Shown one piece after another: positions 26,252 to 36,853 of a DNA stretch of 64,000 nt (the stretch's first letter is position 1; each line of letters starts with the position of its first letter). Below the pieces are notes generated by a model, which made no database searches, was not told the origin of the DNA, and saw nothing but the letters and a program-made list of their open reading frames with translations. The DNA comes from Acorus gramineus (taxonomy: Eukaryota > Streptophyta > Magnoliopsida > Acorales > Acoraceae). Location: NCBI GenBank assembly GCA_030737835.1, contig CM060855.1, forward strand, positions 6,611,786-6,675,785, given 5' to 3'. The position numbers were made by a program, and so were the translations under genes.

Positions 26252-27212
26252 TTTTTAGCATATATACCCCTATTGAAACCCATATTTATGGAATTATCCC
26301 TCTTATTTCTACCCTGGCATAAATACCTTTGAAATTTTTATCAGTTGTGCAAATATGCCCTTAGGTTACTATCCGTGAGGATTGAACTGATTGGTTAGAA
26401 AAATTTTATTAGTCATTGTTACTTACATGTAAATAGTTCAAAATACTCTCCTCACACTCTATTTGTCTGGTCGAACATGTATCCTTCACTCTTCTCTTCT
26501 TCATTTTTTTATCATTCTCCCTCTATGCTTTACATCTCACCTTTTTTTAGTTTCTTTGCAAATCATATCATTCCCACCCTCTTGCAAATCGAACCAAATA
26601 TTAATTTTCACCGTACTCAAACCACGTGAATTCTTCAATGAGCTCTCATCCCAACCCAACTTTCACGTGTTACTGTGGTATTCCTTGTAGAATGTGGATA
26701 TCAAGCAATGAAAATAACAAATGAAGAAAATTTTACAAATGTCAACAATTGGGTTGGGGTTGGGGGGTGTAAGTTTTCATCATCTTCATTTTTCTTTGAT
26801 TTTTTTGAATGGTGGATCTTTTGAGAGTTTTTGCAATGTTTGGGTGAGTTAGGGTTTGAAGAGGAAGAGAATAAATGAGAGAGAGAGAGAACGAGTTATG
26901 ATTTAGGGTTTACAAAGGATGATAAATTTTTTTATTTGGATGTGTTAGGGTTTGTAGAGGAGAGAGAGGGGAGGGGGTGGGGGTTGATGTATGGTTGGGT
27001 AGGTTAAGTGGTTTAAGTGAAAGATAAACTAGTCATTTCACGGGGTACGGTTAAGAATCTTATTCTGATTTGGTATGTGTTCTTAACGATGACTAACGGA
27101 GGGACATATTTATACTTATAAAAATTTTAAGAATATTTATGCAATGGTTGAAATAAAAAGGGACAATTCTATAAATATAGATTTTAAGAGAGGCGTCCAT
27201 GTAAAATAGAAG
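26252..27212. mobile_element. Mutator-like element with long inverted repeats
   Basis: The left arm from about 26252 (ATATATACCCCTATTG, then CATATTTATGGAATTATCCC) is the imperfect reverse complement of the right arm ending about 27212 over roughly 100 bp. The interior has no transposase and contains GA-rich and AGGGTTTG-rich segments. Long inverted ends without coding capacity suggest a non-autonomous Mutator-like foldback. The target duplication was not confirmed. Confidence 0.6.
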
Positions 27213-27773
27213 AAAAGGAGAGGAGAGGAGAGGATAGGAGCGGCGACGTGTCAGTTGAATGAGACTGTTTGTGCGACCTGTTATTGTCGGGTCCGTACCA
27301 TCACTGCCAGATTTGTCTTTGCCACTTCTCTACCTTACAAAAATGCCTTCATCATCCTATATGCTTATTTCCATTTTATATATGTATTCTAAAAATGTAA
27401 AAAAAAAAATCATCAAAATTCACGTGACTTCAGAGAAAGAGAGTATATGGTATTTGTGGGGTTGAATGAGTTATGTGTATCTTTTGTTTTAAATAAATTA
27501 TTTTTTATTATAAGTATATATTCCTTTTGTAAAATAGATTATTCATTTAAAAAAGATCAAAACATCCACTAACTGTAAATTAAAAATTAACATCTTCAAC
27601 TAGATGTGGGTTCTCCTCCTGTAATAAATGTCTTTGACCATTGATTTATGAGTAATGTCAGTGTAATTTTATATATAGTCTATTTCATCTTCAACACACA
27701 CATGTAGGACAATCCTTCAGTGTAGTCTTGAGAGAAACTTTTAAAATATGGTCATCGTACATATTTGAAATTT

Positions 27774-28355
27774 AGCCCCTGTTTAAAACAGGGATAAGTT
27801 TTATTTCACGATATATATTTATCTAAGTATAAGTGAGTATAAATAAGGATAAAGTGATTTTGTGTTTGATTGTGTTTTGAATTATTCTCGTTGGTAAAAT
27901 TAGCCCCCGTTTGTTTCTGGTATAAGAACCCGGATAACTTTGGATAATCCCGGATAAGAATTTTCATGTGTTTGTTTACTGCGGATAACCGCTGATAAAG
28001 TATGACAGAATAAACCCTGATAAAGTGGTATAAGGATTTCAATCAACCCCTGGAATTAAAGTTATCCTAAGTTATTCCACCCAAAGAATATGTGGACCCA
28101 CTGTCAAATCAAATGTCACCACCTCTTATAAATCACTTGTTAAATCAACTATCATTATTTTTTTACCTTTTATAAATCCTTATTCATGCTTTATTCACAT
28201 TTTACCCAAACAACAAAACATTTATTCTTACATTTACTAACGAGAATAATTCAAAACACAACCAAACACAAAATCATTTTATCCTTATTTATACTCACTT
28301 ATACTCGGATAAATGTATACCCTAGAATAAAATATATCCCTATTCCAAACGGGGA
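27774..28355. mobile_element. Tourist/Harbinger-like element with 125-bp inverted arms
   Basis: The left arm (27774 to about 27900) and right arm (about 28228-28355) are reverse complements with few mismatches. Examples are AGTATAAGTGAGTATAAA against TTTATACTCACTTATACT, and TTTTGAATTATTCTCGTT against AACGAGAATAATTCAAAA. The ends resemble GCCCCTGTTT / AAACGGGG. A second MITE-like left end (AGCCCCCGTTTGTTTCTGG) begins at about 27902, so one element may be nested inside another. Confidence 0.7.
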
Positions 28356-28933
28356 GGGTTTCTCACATTCATATAGTTTATCTGGGGTTAAGATAAATCA
28401 TGGTCTGATTTTAAATGTGTATGCTTCGTAATGAAGAGTGTATATTTATGAAAAAAGTACACATATTTTAATAAATTTGTTAGTATCCCTTAAAGTAAAA
28501 ATAAGAAGTCTCATGTATCATCTAAGATGAAAGCACCTCGTTAAATAAAATAAATGCGTGTCATATTATCAACAGCTCCTCCAATGAGGCCATGTCTACG
28601 ACAGCATTTGGGTTTATGCCCATATCGCTTTTTCTAAAAAAAAATATTTCGAATTTATATAGAGAGAAATGAGCTCACTAACGTTAGGCTACTGACCAAG
28701 CGGCGCAATTTTTTTATATTTTTTTTTATTTAAAATATATGCTCGCATAAAATGCACATGTTATTATGGAAAAAAGGAGTATATAATTAGATAAATCAAT
28801 TCATTTTTTTAAAAATAAAATAAATTAAAATTTTCATACATGTATAGGTAACTGGGGATCATCTCTTTGTTGCAAAACGGATACGTGTATCAATACCCAT
28901 TTCAAAAATGTATAAGGCCCCACTTGAATCTAA

Positions 28934-29164
28934 GGTAGCGTTTGATAACGCGATTGTAAAACTGATTTTCTATAATCGCTGAATTTAAAACTAATTTTGC
29001 AGGAAGCTGTCTCCCCCTAGCTTTCTCAAATCGCAGATTTTGGATACTATTTATCTGAAATTTGTTTGTATGAAGCTGTGATTGTAAAACTATTTAGTTG
29101 CACGATTGCAAAACTAGTTTCCTGTAATCACAAAAGCTACGCAATCGCGCAACCAAATGCTGCC
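28934..29164. mobile_element. MITE, family A copy 2 (231 bp)
   Basis: The ends GGTAGCGTTTG and CAAATGCTGCC are inverted repeats flanked by TAA and TTA. The interior matches the element at 6226-6427 in many words. It is non-coding and more complete in its second half than copy 1. Confidence 0.7.
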
Positions 29165-29587
29165 TTATAAGCTGGAAATGTAGGTTTTCAAAAATCATTG
29201 TTTTACTTGTCTTTTGTAAAGAAACATGTGAAACACGTTATATAAACATCGTTCCACCGTCATTGGATTCAGACGGGCCAGAGTGGAATAACAAGTATCA
29301 GATGGTCCTTTTTTAAATGTGAGGGGTATTTTCGTCATTGAAATTATTGGGCTGTCATTGAAATTCTGAGTGGGCCCCATCAGGGCTCATTACTAGTTCG
29401 GCCCACCCAAGTCATGAGCTAAATTAACTATGTTGATTAAATGCAATCACTATTAAAGTCAGCGGAATCACGTATTTAAACCCGAATGTATGAATTGCAT
29501 CTTTTAAGTGTAATTTCTGAATAATCACTGATTATCTTCAAAATATTCTTCATCGTGACATTCATCTTATTTACAAATAATTCTAAT

Positions 29588-29775
29588 CATTTTTTTTTTT
29601 TTTTTTTTTTGAAAGAAATGTAAACTTTTATAACTGCTCGACTAAAAAGCGGTTACAAGAATAAAAAAATCAGTCTCCGAAGACTGAGAGAGAGCCCCCA
29701 ATAGATGAGAAGAAAGGAGAAACAACATAACATAAAAGGAAAGAACAAAAACGAGAAAGGAACAGAACATTCATC
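29588..29775 (-). mobile_element. Retrotransposon 3' end (poly-A tail on minus strand)
   Basis: A run of over 20 T at the left is followed by GAAAGAAATGTAAACTTTTATAACTGC and a GC-richer tail region. Read on the minus strand this is a 3' UTR ending in poly-A, the usual remnant of a 5'-truncated LINE or SINE. No protein-coding part remains. Confidence 0.5.
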
Positions 29776-29779
29776 TTAA

Positions 29780-31575
29780 TATAATTCTAATCATATTAGC
29801 TATTTTTATTGAACTTTTCATGAACTATTCACATATTTTTCTTATTTCAGTGTCGGGTTATATATTCTAGCTTGTCTTAGGTATTAACTGATATAATTAT
29901 AAAAGATCTACATTTCTTCAGAGAAAAAAAAAAAAACTTGGTAGAGGGACATCTTTCACCAGACTGAGTTGTGTCTAAGTAGACCTTTATTCCCACAGTT
30001 AACTGTATAAGCCATTGATAACCCTAATTTGAGTTGTAATAGTTGTGGTCTGAATTAAATCATTGTTATAAGGAGATAATATAGCCCGATAGGGATCTTG
30101 TATTTAAAAAAAAACACATTTATACTGTATACGCCTCTAAAAAAATAATGGCCCTTAACATTTTTTTTATTATGCAAGACAAGAAAAGCTGGTGTATGTC
30201 AGATAGGAGGATCCTATGTCATGTCAGGCTGAATTTCAGTCAAAAGTAATCAAGAATTGCTTATACTAATACTAAAAGGAAAACAATTATCACTGCTGTA
30301 TTTTATAGAAAACATATGAATCAGTTTGAATTTTATTATTGTTATCTTTTTCTTTTGAACCCTAAAGACCATTTATTGAACTGTGCCTTGCTCAGCTTAA
30401 AACACAGGGGATGTATGTCTGGAGTACACATTTATTTTCTCTACTCACACTACTCCAAATGTTTTCTACCCAAAAATAGACTGCAAGTGACAGAACACTT
30501 GCCTTCAGTGCCAGGCAAGCTATTGTGTCATTTTATTCTCACTTGGAAATGCAAAAAACCAATTCATTGTGACACCCACCTACACTGATCATCCACATCT
30601 AGTATCTTGAATTATAAGGCAGGGTTTGTAAATAGATTTTGACAGCTTTTAGAGATACACTTTTCCTATTTTTTGAAGAAAATCATATAAAAAAAAATAG
30701 TTATCAAAATCATTTTTTAAGGATCGTATGCTTCCTAAAAAGTTATTTTAAAATCTGACTTAAATGAAAAGCTGTTCTTCAAATCTATTTTGAAAATTAC
30801 CTAAAAACTAAAGTTCACGTTTGAAATTGTCATAAAAAACTGCTTCCAATCGGTTTTTTCATAAAAAAACTGTTATCAACAAATTTCTCACAAGAGTTGT
30901 TTTTTTATAATACATAAAAATCCAAATCCAAAACAAAACAAAAAAATTAAAGTTCACACACATCCATTTGGAACTGATTATCTTAATTTTGCAAAAATAA
31001 CTATAAATCAGCTTAACAATTATTTTCAAATAGGATCTGATAAGACAATGAAATAAATTCAATGATTTAAATTTTTTTTTTTTAATTAAGAATTCCAGTG
31101 GTATCACACACACAACAGTGGACAACAGTGACAATGGGTCCCCCACACCACAGTTTCAGTTTGGGAACTTGTATAATCTAATGCAGAGAAGAAAGGGTGA
31201 AAGAGTGGACCATACAAAGCCATGGAAGCATCCAAAAGACTAAACATCAGGACATCAGAGGAGAAGTAGTACTTTCTACCACCCCCACAAGTCCCAATGT
31301 TTGCTCCTTAGTCATTCATAACAGTTATCACACAACAACCAGAGCAAATACAAAGATCCCAAAAACAAATAATAATAATAATTCAAAATCAACACCATAC
31401 ACGAATCCTACATTGCCTACAACGTTATTCAACCATCATCACATCAAAAAAACAGTCTTGATGAGAGATTCACAAAGACCCCCCATCTTCAGCGAATCAA
31501 TCAATCCTCTGCACAAAAACAACCAAGTTGAGATGTTTAAGAAGAACCCAATCTAAAACAATCACTAATAAAAGA
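29780..31575. other. Intergenic region and GRF 3' flank
   Basis: AT-rich sequence without a recognisable gene. The last 200-400 bases probably contain the 3' UTR of the GRF gene (minus strand). The open frames here have no family resemblance. Confidence 0.5.
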
Positions 31576-32891
31576 CTAACCCTTTCGAGATGAGAACATG
31601 AAGTCATGATGAGAAGCCGCGGCGGGGATTGAAATGGAGAGCTGGGTCGCGTTTGATAAGTCCTGTTCGATGTCGATCCAAGATGGCACTTTGTTCCTCG
31701 AAGAAGGCCATTCGTCGTCAAAGAAATGCCTGAGGGTCTGCTTCGCCTCTCCCTCCTCCTCTTTCTCCACCTTCAAAGGCTTGAAATCGTCGCCCAATAC
31801 GAAGCAGTGCTGCTGCTCTTGCGGCCCACGCAAGCTCTCCAAAACAGAGTAACTCTTCCGCTTCGGTGGAGATGTCATCCACGCCGGCGGCTCCTCCGCT
31901 ACCGTCACAGTAGACCTCCACCCGCCGCCGCCGCCGCCGTCCGCGTGAGCACTCCGAGCAGTTCCAGAGGGTTCCGAGAAGAAGACGTGCTCACCCACAA
32001 CTTCTTCTCTCAACCCATGAAAATACCTGTTTTGCATGAAAAAGAAACAAAAGGTGAAATAAAAGCACAAAGCTCGGATTTTTATTGAATGGGTGTCACG
32101 TTTTGGATCCATTTTGATCAAACCTGTAGTCCTTGTGGGGTGAGGAGAGTGACCCATGGTCAAGGCTGAGATGGGTCTGTGTTGGGAAGCTCATGAAGGC
32201 AGTTGAAGGTGGTGGTGGTGGAGATGGGGGTGGGTTTGGTGTATAATGGAAGGGGAAGTGCAGGTTGTGGTTGTTGTTGGTGGTGGTGGTAGTGGAGGAG
32301 GAGGAGGTGATGGTGGAGATGGAGGTGGAGGATGAGTTAGAGTTGGGGGTTGAGTTGATGTCCATTTCCACAGGCTTTCTTGAACGGTTCTTGCCCCTGT
32401 GGATGTGGCGCTCACAGTATTTGGAGTCAGGGAAAGCCTCCTTTGAGCACCTCCACTTCTTCCCATCAGTCCTCCTGCACCTCCCAGGTTCTGGGTCTGG
32501 CTCCCTCCCCAACCCCATCTGATGGTATCCCCACCTACCCACAACTGAAATTCCAAAATAAAAAAGTGATCTTTTCAAGATTGTTGTTTAAAAAAAATTT
32601 AATCAAAAGAAGAGATACATAGAGGTACTTACTGTTGGGTTGGTGAGGGAAGAGAAGGGATGAAGAGGGTGATGTGGTGGAGGAAGAGAAAGAAGGGAGG
32701 AGAGGGAAAGGAGGAGGGCAGCTCCTCCTGATGGGGTAGATGAGATCAGGAGGGATTGGGAGGCCTTTGGACATGTATTTGAAGATCAAGGCCTGGTGTT
32801 CTAGCTCATGCCACTGTGAAACTGTGAAGCCTGAAGACCACCTGCTGCTGTTGTCGTTGCTGCTGCTGTTCTTTCCATGGTTCATCAACAT
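31576..32891 (-). CDS. GRF: Growth-regulating factor (QLQ-WRC transcription factor)
   Basis: This plant-specific transcription factor promotes cell proliferation in leaves and meristems together with GIF co-activators. The minus-strand coding exons are 32633-32891, 32124-32544 and 31576-32026. Introns are GT-AG, phases 1 and 2, and the product is 376 residues. Exon 1 carries the QLQ domain (about 21-56: [19 protein letters not shown], then [12 protein letters not shown]), which binds GIF proteins. Exon 2 carries the WRC domain with [17 protein letters not shown], a C-x9-C-x10-C-x2-H zinc-binding pattern and a basic nuclear-localisation tail (RGKNRSRKP). The family-typical QLQ/WRC intron position is kept. 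A Ser/Thr/Asn-rich and poly-Pro linker follows, and exon 3 holds [12 protein letters not shown] miR396 site lies in the WRC coding region (see separate entry). The family is certain; the member number is not. Confidence 0.96.
32366..32386 (-). promoter_or_regulatory. miR396 target site in GRF mRNA
   Basis: The minus-strand (mRNA) sequence encoding RSRKPVE at the end of the WRC domain reads CGTTCAAGAAAG followed by CCTGTGGAA. This is the canonical miR396 recognition site of plant GRF genes, including the bulge-causing base. It predicts post-transcriptional repression of this gene by miR396. Confidence 0.92.
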
Positions 32892-32950
32892 TTTTTGAAG
32901 GAAAGAGAAATACTTTGAGAGATGTGGGTCTTTGTGTGTGTGTGTGTTGT

Positions 32951-32958
32951 TCTTATAC
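32951..32958 (-). promoter_or_regulatory. Possible TATA box of the GRF gene
   Basis: The minus strand reads GTATAAGA about 60 bases upstream of the start codon. The resulting leader would be very short for a GRF, so a more distal start is also possible. Confidence 0.25.
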
Positions 32959-33002
32959 TAGGCCTTGATTGAGTGATAAGGACTCCAAAAAAAAAAAAAA
33001 AG

Positions 33003-33171
33003 AAAGAGAGAGAGAGAGAGAGAGTTTTAATTAAGTGGAGAGAGAGAGAGGGGCATTCAGTGAAGTCAATTAATGAGTGTTAATAGAGTGTTGTATGCAA
33101 GGGAGGGCTGCAGAATCTTCCGTTGTGTGTGCATGGATAAAAACTAATGGAAGGGGGGGGGGGGGGGGGGG
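33003..33171. repeat. GA microsatellites and 19-G run upstream of GRF
   Basis: (GA)n tracts at 33006-33024 and about 33040-33050, then a run of 19 G at 33153-33171. GA tracts are common near plant transcription starts and in 5' UTRs. The G run could form a quadruplex. Confidence 0.85.
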
Positions 33172-34243
33172 AGGGGCCTCATGATACTAATGCTGCCACA
33201 CCTGGCCTGACACACACACTCTCTCTCCCTCTCTCTCTACAGAGACCCATTATTATTATTATTCACTGCAGGGGGTGCAGAGTCAGAACTTGCAGAAGCA
33301 ACAATTGCTGCTTCTGCTGCTGCTGCTACTGCTGTGGTTTTTGCAGCTGCAGCTCTGCTGCGCCTCCTCTTGTCTCTCTACGGAAACACATATAATAAAC
33401 AAATAATAAATATTTAGATCTACCACAATGGGGTTTTCGTGTTTGGGTTCCTTTTATGTTAAGCTTTTGTTAATTGTTTGTTATAGATTTGTTTTACTCT
33501 GTTTTTGTTTTTTTATATAACCTGAACTCGGTTGTCTCTGTGTCTTTTCTGCTTCTGTTGCGGCTGATGATGCCGTCCTTTAGTGGGACATTACGAGGCA
33601 TATATGTTCAATCTCAACCGTTGGATGGTCATATCTACGGTCAATATCATATAAAGTTTTGCTTTTTGTCGTTTAGTCATCTGTCTAATAAGTAGGTCCC
33701 ACAGGTTCAGAGTACATGTTTTCTGTTCTACTGTTGGAACCCATCATTTTTACTTAAAAAAAAACTGACCATTCACATAACATGGTCAAACAAATTTGAT
33801 GGAGAAAGTGTGCTGTGTTTGAAACAGAACCCATCTGATCACTGAAACTCATCATCAAAAAGGGGGAGATGGAATTGTGTCAGCTGCTTATGCTTATAGA
33901 GAGAGAGAGAGAGAGAGTGGAATCAAATGATACCAAAAGGGAGAGGAAAGAAGGGATGTCTTCCCCTCATAGTTTTGTTTTTTTGCAATTCAAAACTCTT
34001 TCACACCAGACAGACAGGGTCAGAGAGAGAGAGAGAGAGATGATGATCATAATGGCAAGCAAGTCCTTCTAACTCCACTCAGTTGAACAGTATCAGACAG
34101 AGGAGTCACCAGGCACTCTCATTGAGAGCATCTACTGGTTCTCCTGGGTAGACACTTTGACTCACCTTTGTGTTTGGACTCTTCTGAGGAGGCCCTATTC
34201 ATATACCTCTGACCCAATGCATCGTGAGGTTTGAATTGATTAA

Positions 34244-34408
34244 GGCCATGTTTGGATCCGAAATGCAATATGTATTCAAATGCCAATTTGTTTTTTTATA
34301 TATAAAACATCTGAAACACATCTCCAATGCCAACACCCAAATTCGTTTGAATCTCCGGTCCGGCTCATCCACTACCAAATCTGCCCCATTGCGGATCCAA
34401 ACGGGGCC
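34244..34408. mobile_element. PIF/Harbinger-type MITE (165 bp) with TAA duplication
   Basis: The element starts GGCCATGTTTGGATCCG and ends with the inverted CGGATCCAAACGGGGCC. It is flanked by TAA on both sides (34241-34243 and 34409-34411). The trinucleotide duplication and the GGCC..TTTGGATCC ends fit Tourist-like elements. Confidence 0.85.
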
Positions 34409-36104
34409 TAAGTTATAGTTAGCAATGTTTTGTTTGTGGATTATATATATACATATATAAATTGTTTGAAACATACAAAAACTAAAAAAAATTGGATCCA
34501 TTAACAAACAACATTCTAAGAATTGACACAATAAAAAAAAAAAAGATGCATTTGACAGATGTTCTGACATGATAGGGCAACCTAATATCAATTATTTAAG
34601 GTGTTTCGTGTACCAACCAATTACATAATTGAGATCCATGAAATGCAATCCATTGAATTCAACACAAAAAAAAAAGTTTCCCACACTTTCTGAGAACACC
34701 ATAACATCACGAGCCATAGTGAAAATCCATAATGAACTTGAAAAATTCAATGTGAACAATGACATATCATGATTATTTTTTTGTTGCTTATGTGGTGTAA
34801 AGAAGTTGGCAATCAATGAATTGAAGTTCTCAACACATCACATCCTAGTGCCTGAATTAAAAAGAAAAAAGAAAAAGAAAATAGAAGAAATAGCAATTAT
34901 AGTAGAATAAGGATCAACTAATTCTGAAAAGTAAGAATTGCCAAAACAGATATCTCAAACTATTGTAAATCATGTTATCCTCTCGGTGTCTCGAAAACAC
35001 GCCCTCATATCAATCAATGAGGTTTGTAACTATAGCAAGTTACCAAGAAATGAAAGTAATGCAAACAACCATGTTGATGACCATGCATCACTATCACTGT
35101 TGAATAGTAATGGAGCATACATTGCATCACACATTGGATTTGACACATTTCAATAATTATTAGCAATCTGGTAGTCATGAAATATGAATAATATTGACAG
35201 GAAGAGATAATAGGCATAACAATTTTCCTTTACGGTGAATGACAGGCCACAAACCATATACACATCCTCATATTCTAAAAGCTAAACTGTGGTGAATAAA
35301 TTTGAAGTTAAAATGCAACAAGTCACCACCAATTTTCATATGCATGTGGGATTGAGAAAAGAAATGCCATGAATTGTGAAGTGAGAATGTGTGAATAAAT
35401 AACCGAACATATGAGATGTGTTGCTCCAAATCTGTGATACCAAGTGCATTAGAAAAGCAACCACTAGTGATCTGGTGATGTAGTTTTCCTAAGATTATCT
35501 TGATAGCATTATTAGAATTGGCATCTAAGCAGAGAGAATAAATGATATTGATGTGAAGTATATATAATATCAGGACACTGGCAAACAATGACGAAGAAAC
35601 AAGAATTTCCAACATTATCAATAGAGAAATTCTTGATTGTTTCAATCCCATACCTGAAGGAACTAGACTATCCTGGACTCGTTAAAGAATCGTTTTTTAT
35701 TTTATTTTTGAGATAACAGGATATTAGTAATGTATGGCACAGATTATTTTAAAAAGGATATATCTAAAGAAAACAACATGAATGTCTACGTTTCTTTTCA
35801 TGTTTATGCCTGTGTCATACTGAACAAGTCTCTTTGCAATTTGATGCTTGCATCATATGAATGATAGATCTTTGCAATTGTGTTCAGGTCAAACTAAAAC
35901 TTCATTATTTTGCCACTGTAAGGACCCATTGCCCGTGTGATATAACAAGATCAGCAGACGTTTCCCACTAGTCCTATTAGGCAACGGGAATTTACTCTGG
36001 GACAGCATTGAGAAAACAACCTTCAAAGAAACTTCCAAGTGGGATTATAGCAATAAGACGAGCAGCACACGTATATCCTGCATCAGAATAAGACCGAAGA
36101 AAGC

Positions 36105-36164
36105 CTGCAGAATCCAAGAAACAACAGATCCAGTCTGCAAAATTCAAGAAACAACAAATCCAGT
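36105..36164. repeat. 30-bp tandem duplication
   Basis: Two 30-bp units beginning CTGCARAATYCAAGAAACAA are followed by the start of a third. A few substitutions separate them. Confidence 0.85.
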
Positions 36165-36653
36165 CTGCAGAATCAAAGATCCACCCTATCTATAACCATG
36201 AAGCAGTAAGGTCCAACAAGTCTTCATCCTTGAATACGACATCAGTGACATCATTGATAATGAAAACCTTGTGGACGAGTTTGTTTTAGAGGTGGGAGGA
36301 ATGATAGATATCCTGATAGAGATCCAAATGGATAAGGATGACAGTTTTTCTAGATGTATCTATTATGTTCAGATAGATGTTTTGTCATTAGTTTGATATA
36401 TAGTTTCTTCAATTTTAAGTAATTAGAAAAGTAGAGTCTATTTAAAGACTCCATAGTTTCTAATTAATCATAGAAGAATTCAACCCTAAATCAGGAGGCT
36501 TGACTCCTAGAAGAATCTAGGAGGTTGGCTCCCCCAAAGAAGCCTAGTATCAAGTCTTTGGTTCCTATCAGTTACATATGCTGCTCTACTATTTAATGTA
36601 ATGATATGCTAAAATTTGGCTGGTTTCCAGAAAGAGTCCATTATGTATCCATA

Positions 36654-36853
36654 GAGAGAACAATATAGCCAAGCAGTCATCCAAAATAATTTAACAAATT
36701 CGATAACAGTTAATATAAAACCTCTTTTGCTAAGTAGGACATAAATGTAATTGTACTTGGGGAGAGAACAATACAGCCAAGCAGTCATCCAAAATAATTT
36801 AACAAATTCAATAACAGTTAAATATAACACTTTTTTACTAAGTAGGACATAAT
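36654..36853. repeat. Tandem duplication, 108-bp period
   Basis: About 92 bp starting GAGAGAACAATATAGCC (36654-36745) is repeated with roughly 93% identity at 36762-36853, separated by a 16-bp unique spacer. It lies downstream of the last recognised DENN exon. Confidence 0.88.

Larger units (their letters stand above)
33400..36600. other. Intergenic region between the GRF and DENN genes
   Basis: No gene is recognised. The stretch contains GA microsatellites (about 33899-33917 and 34023-34040), one PIF/Harbinger MITE (34244-34408) and a 30-bp tandem duplication (36105-36164). The minus strand has a donor-like CCTTCAG|GTATGG at about 35650, but no upstream coding sequence that fits a known protein. 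Confidence 0.45.
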
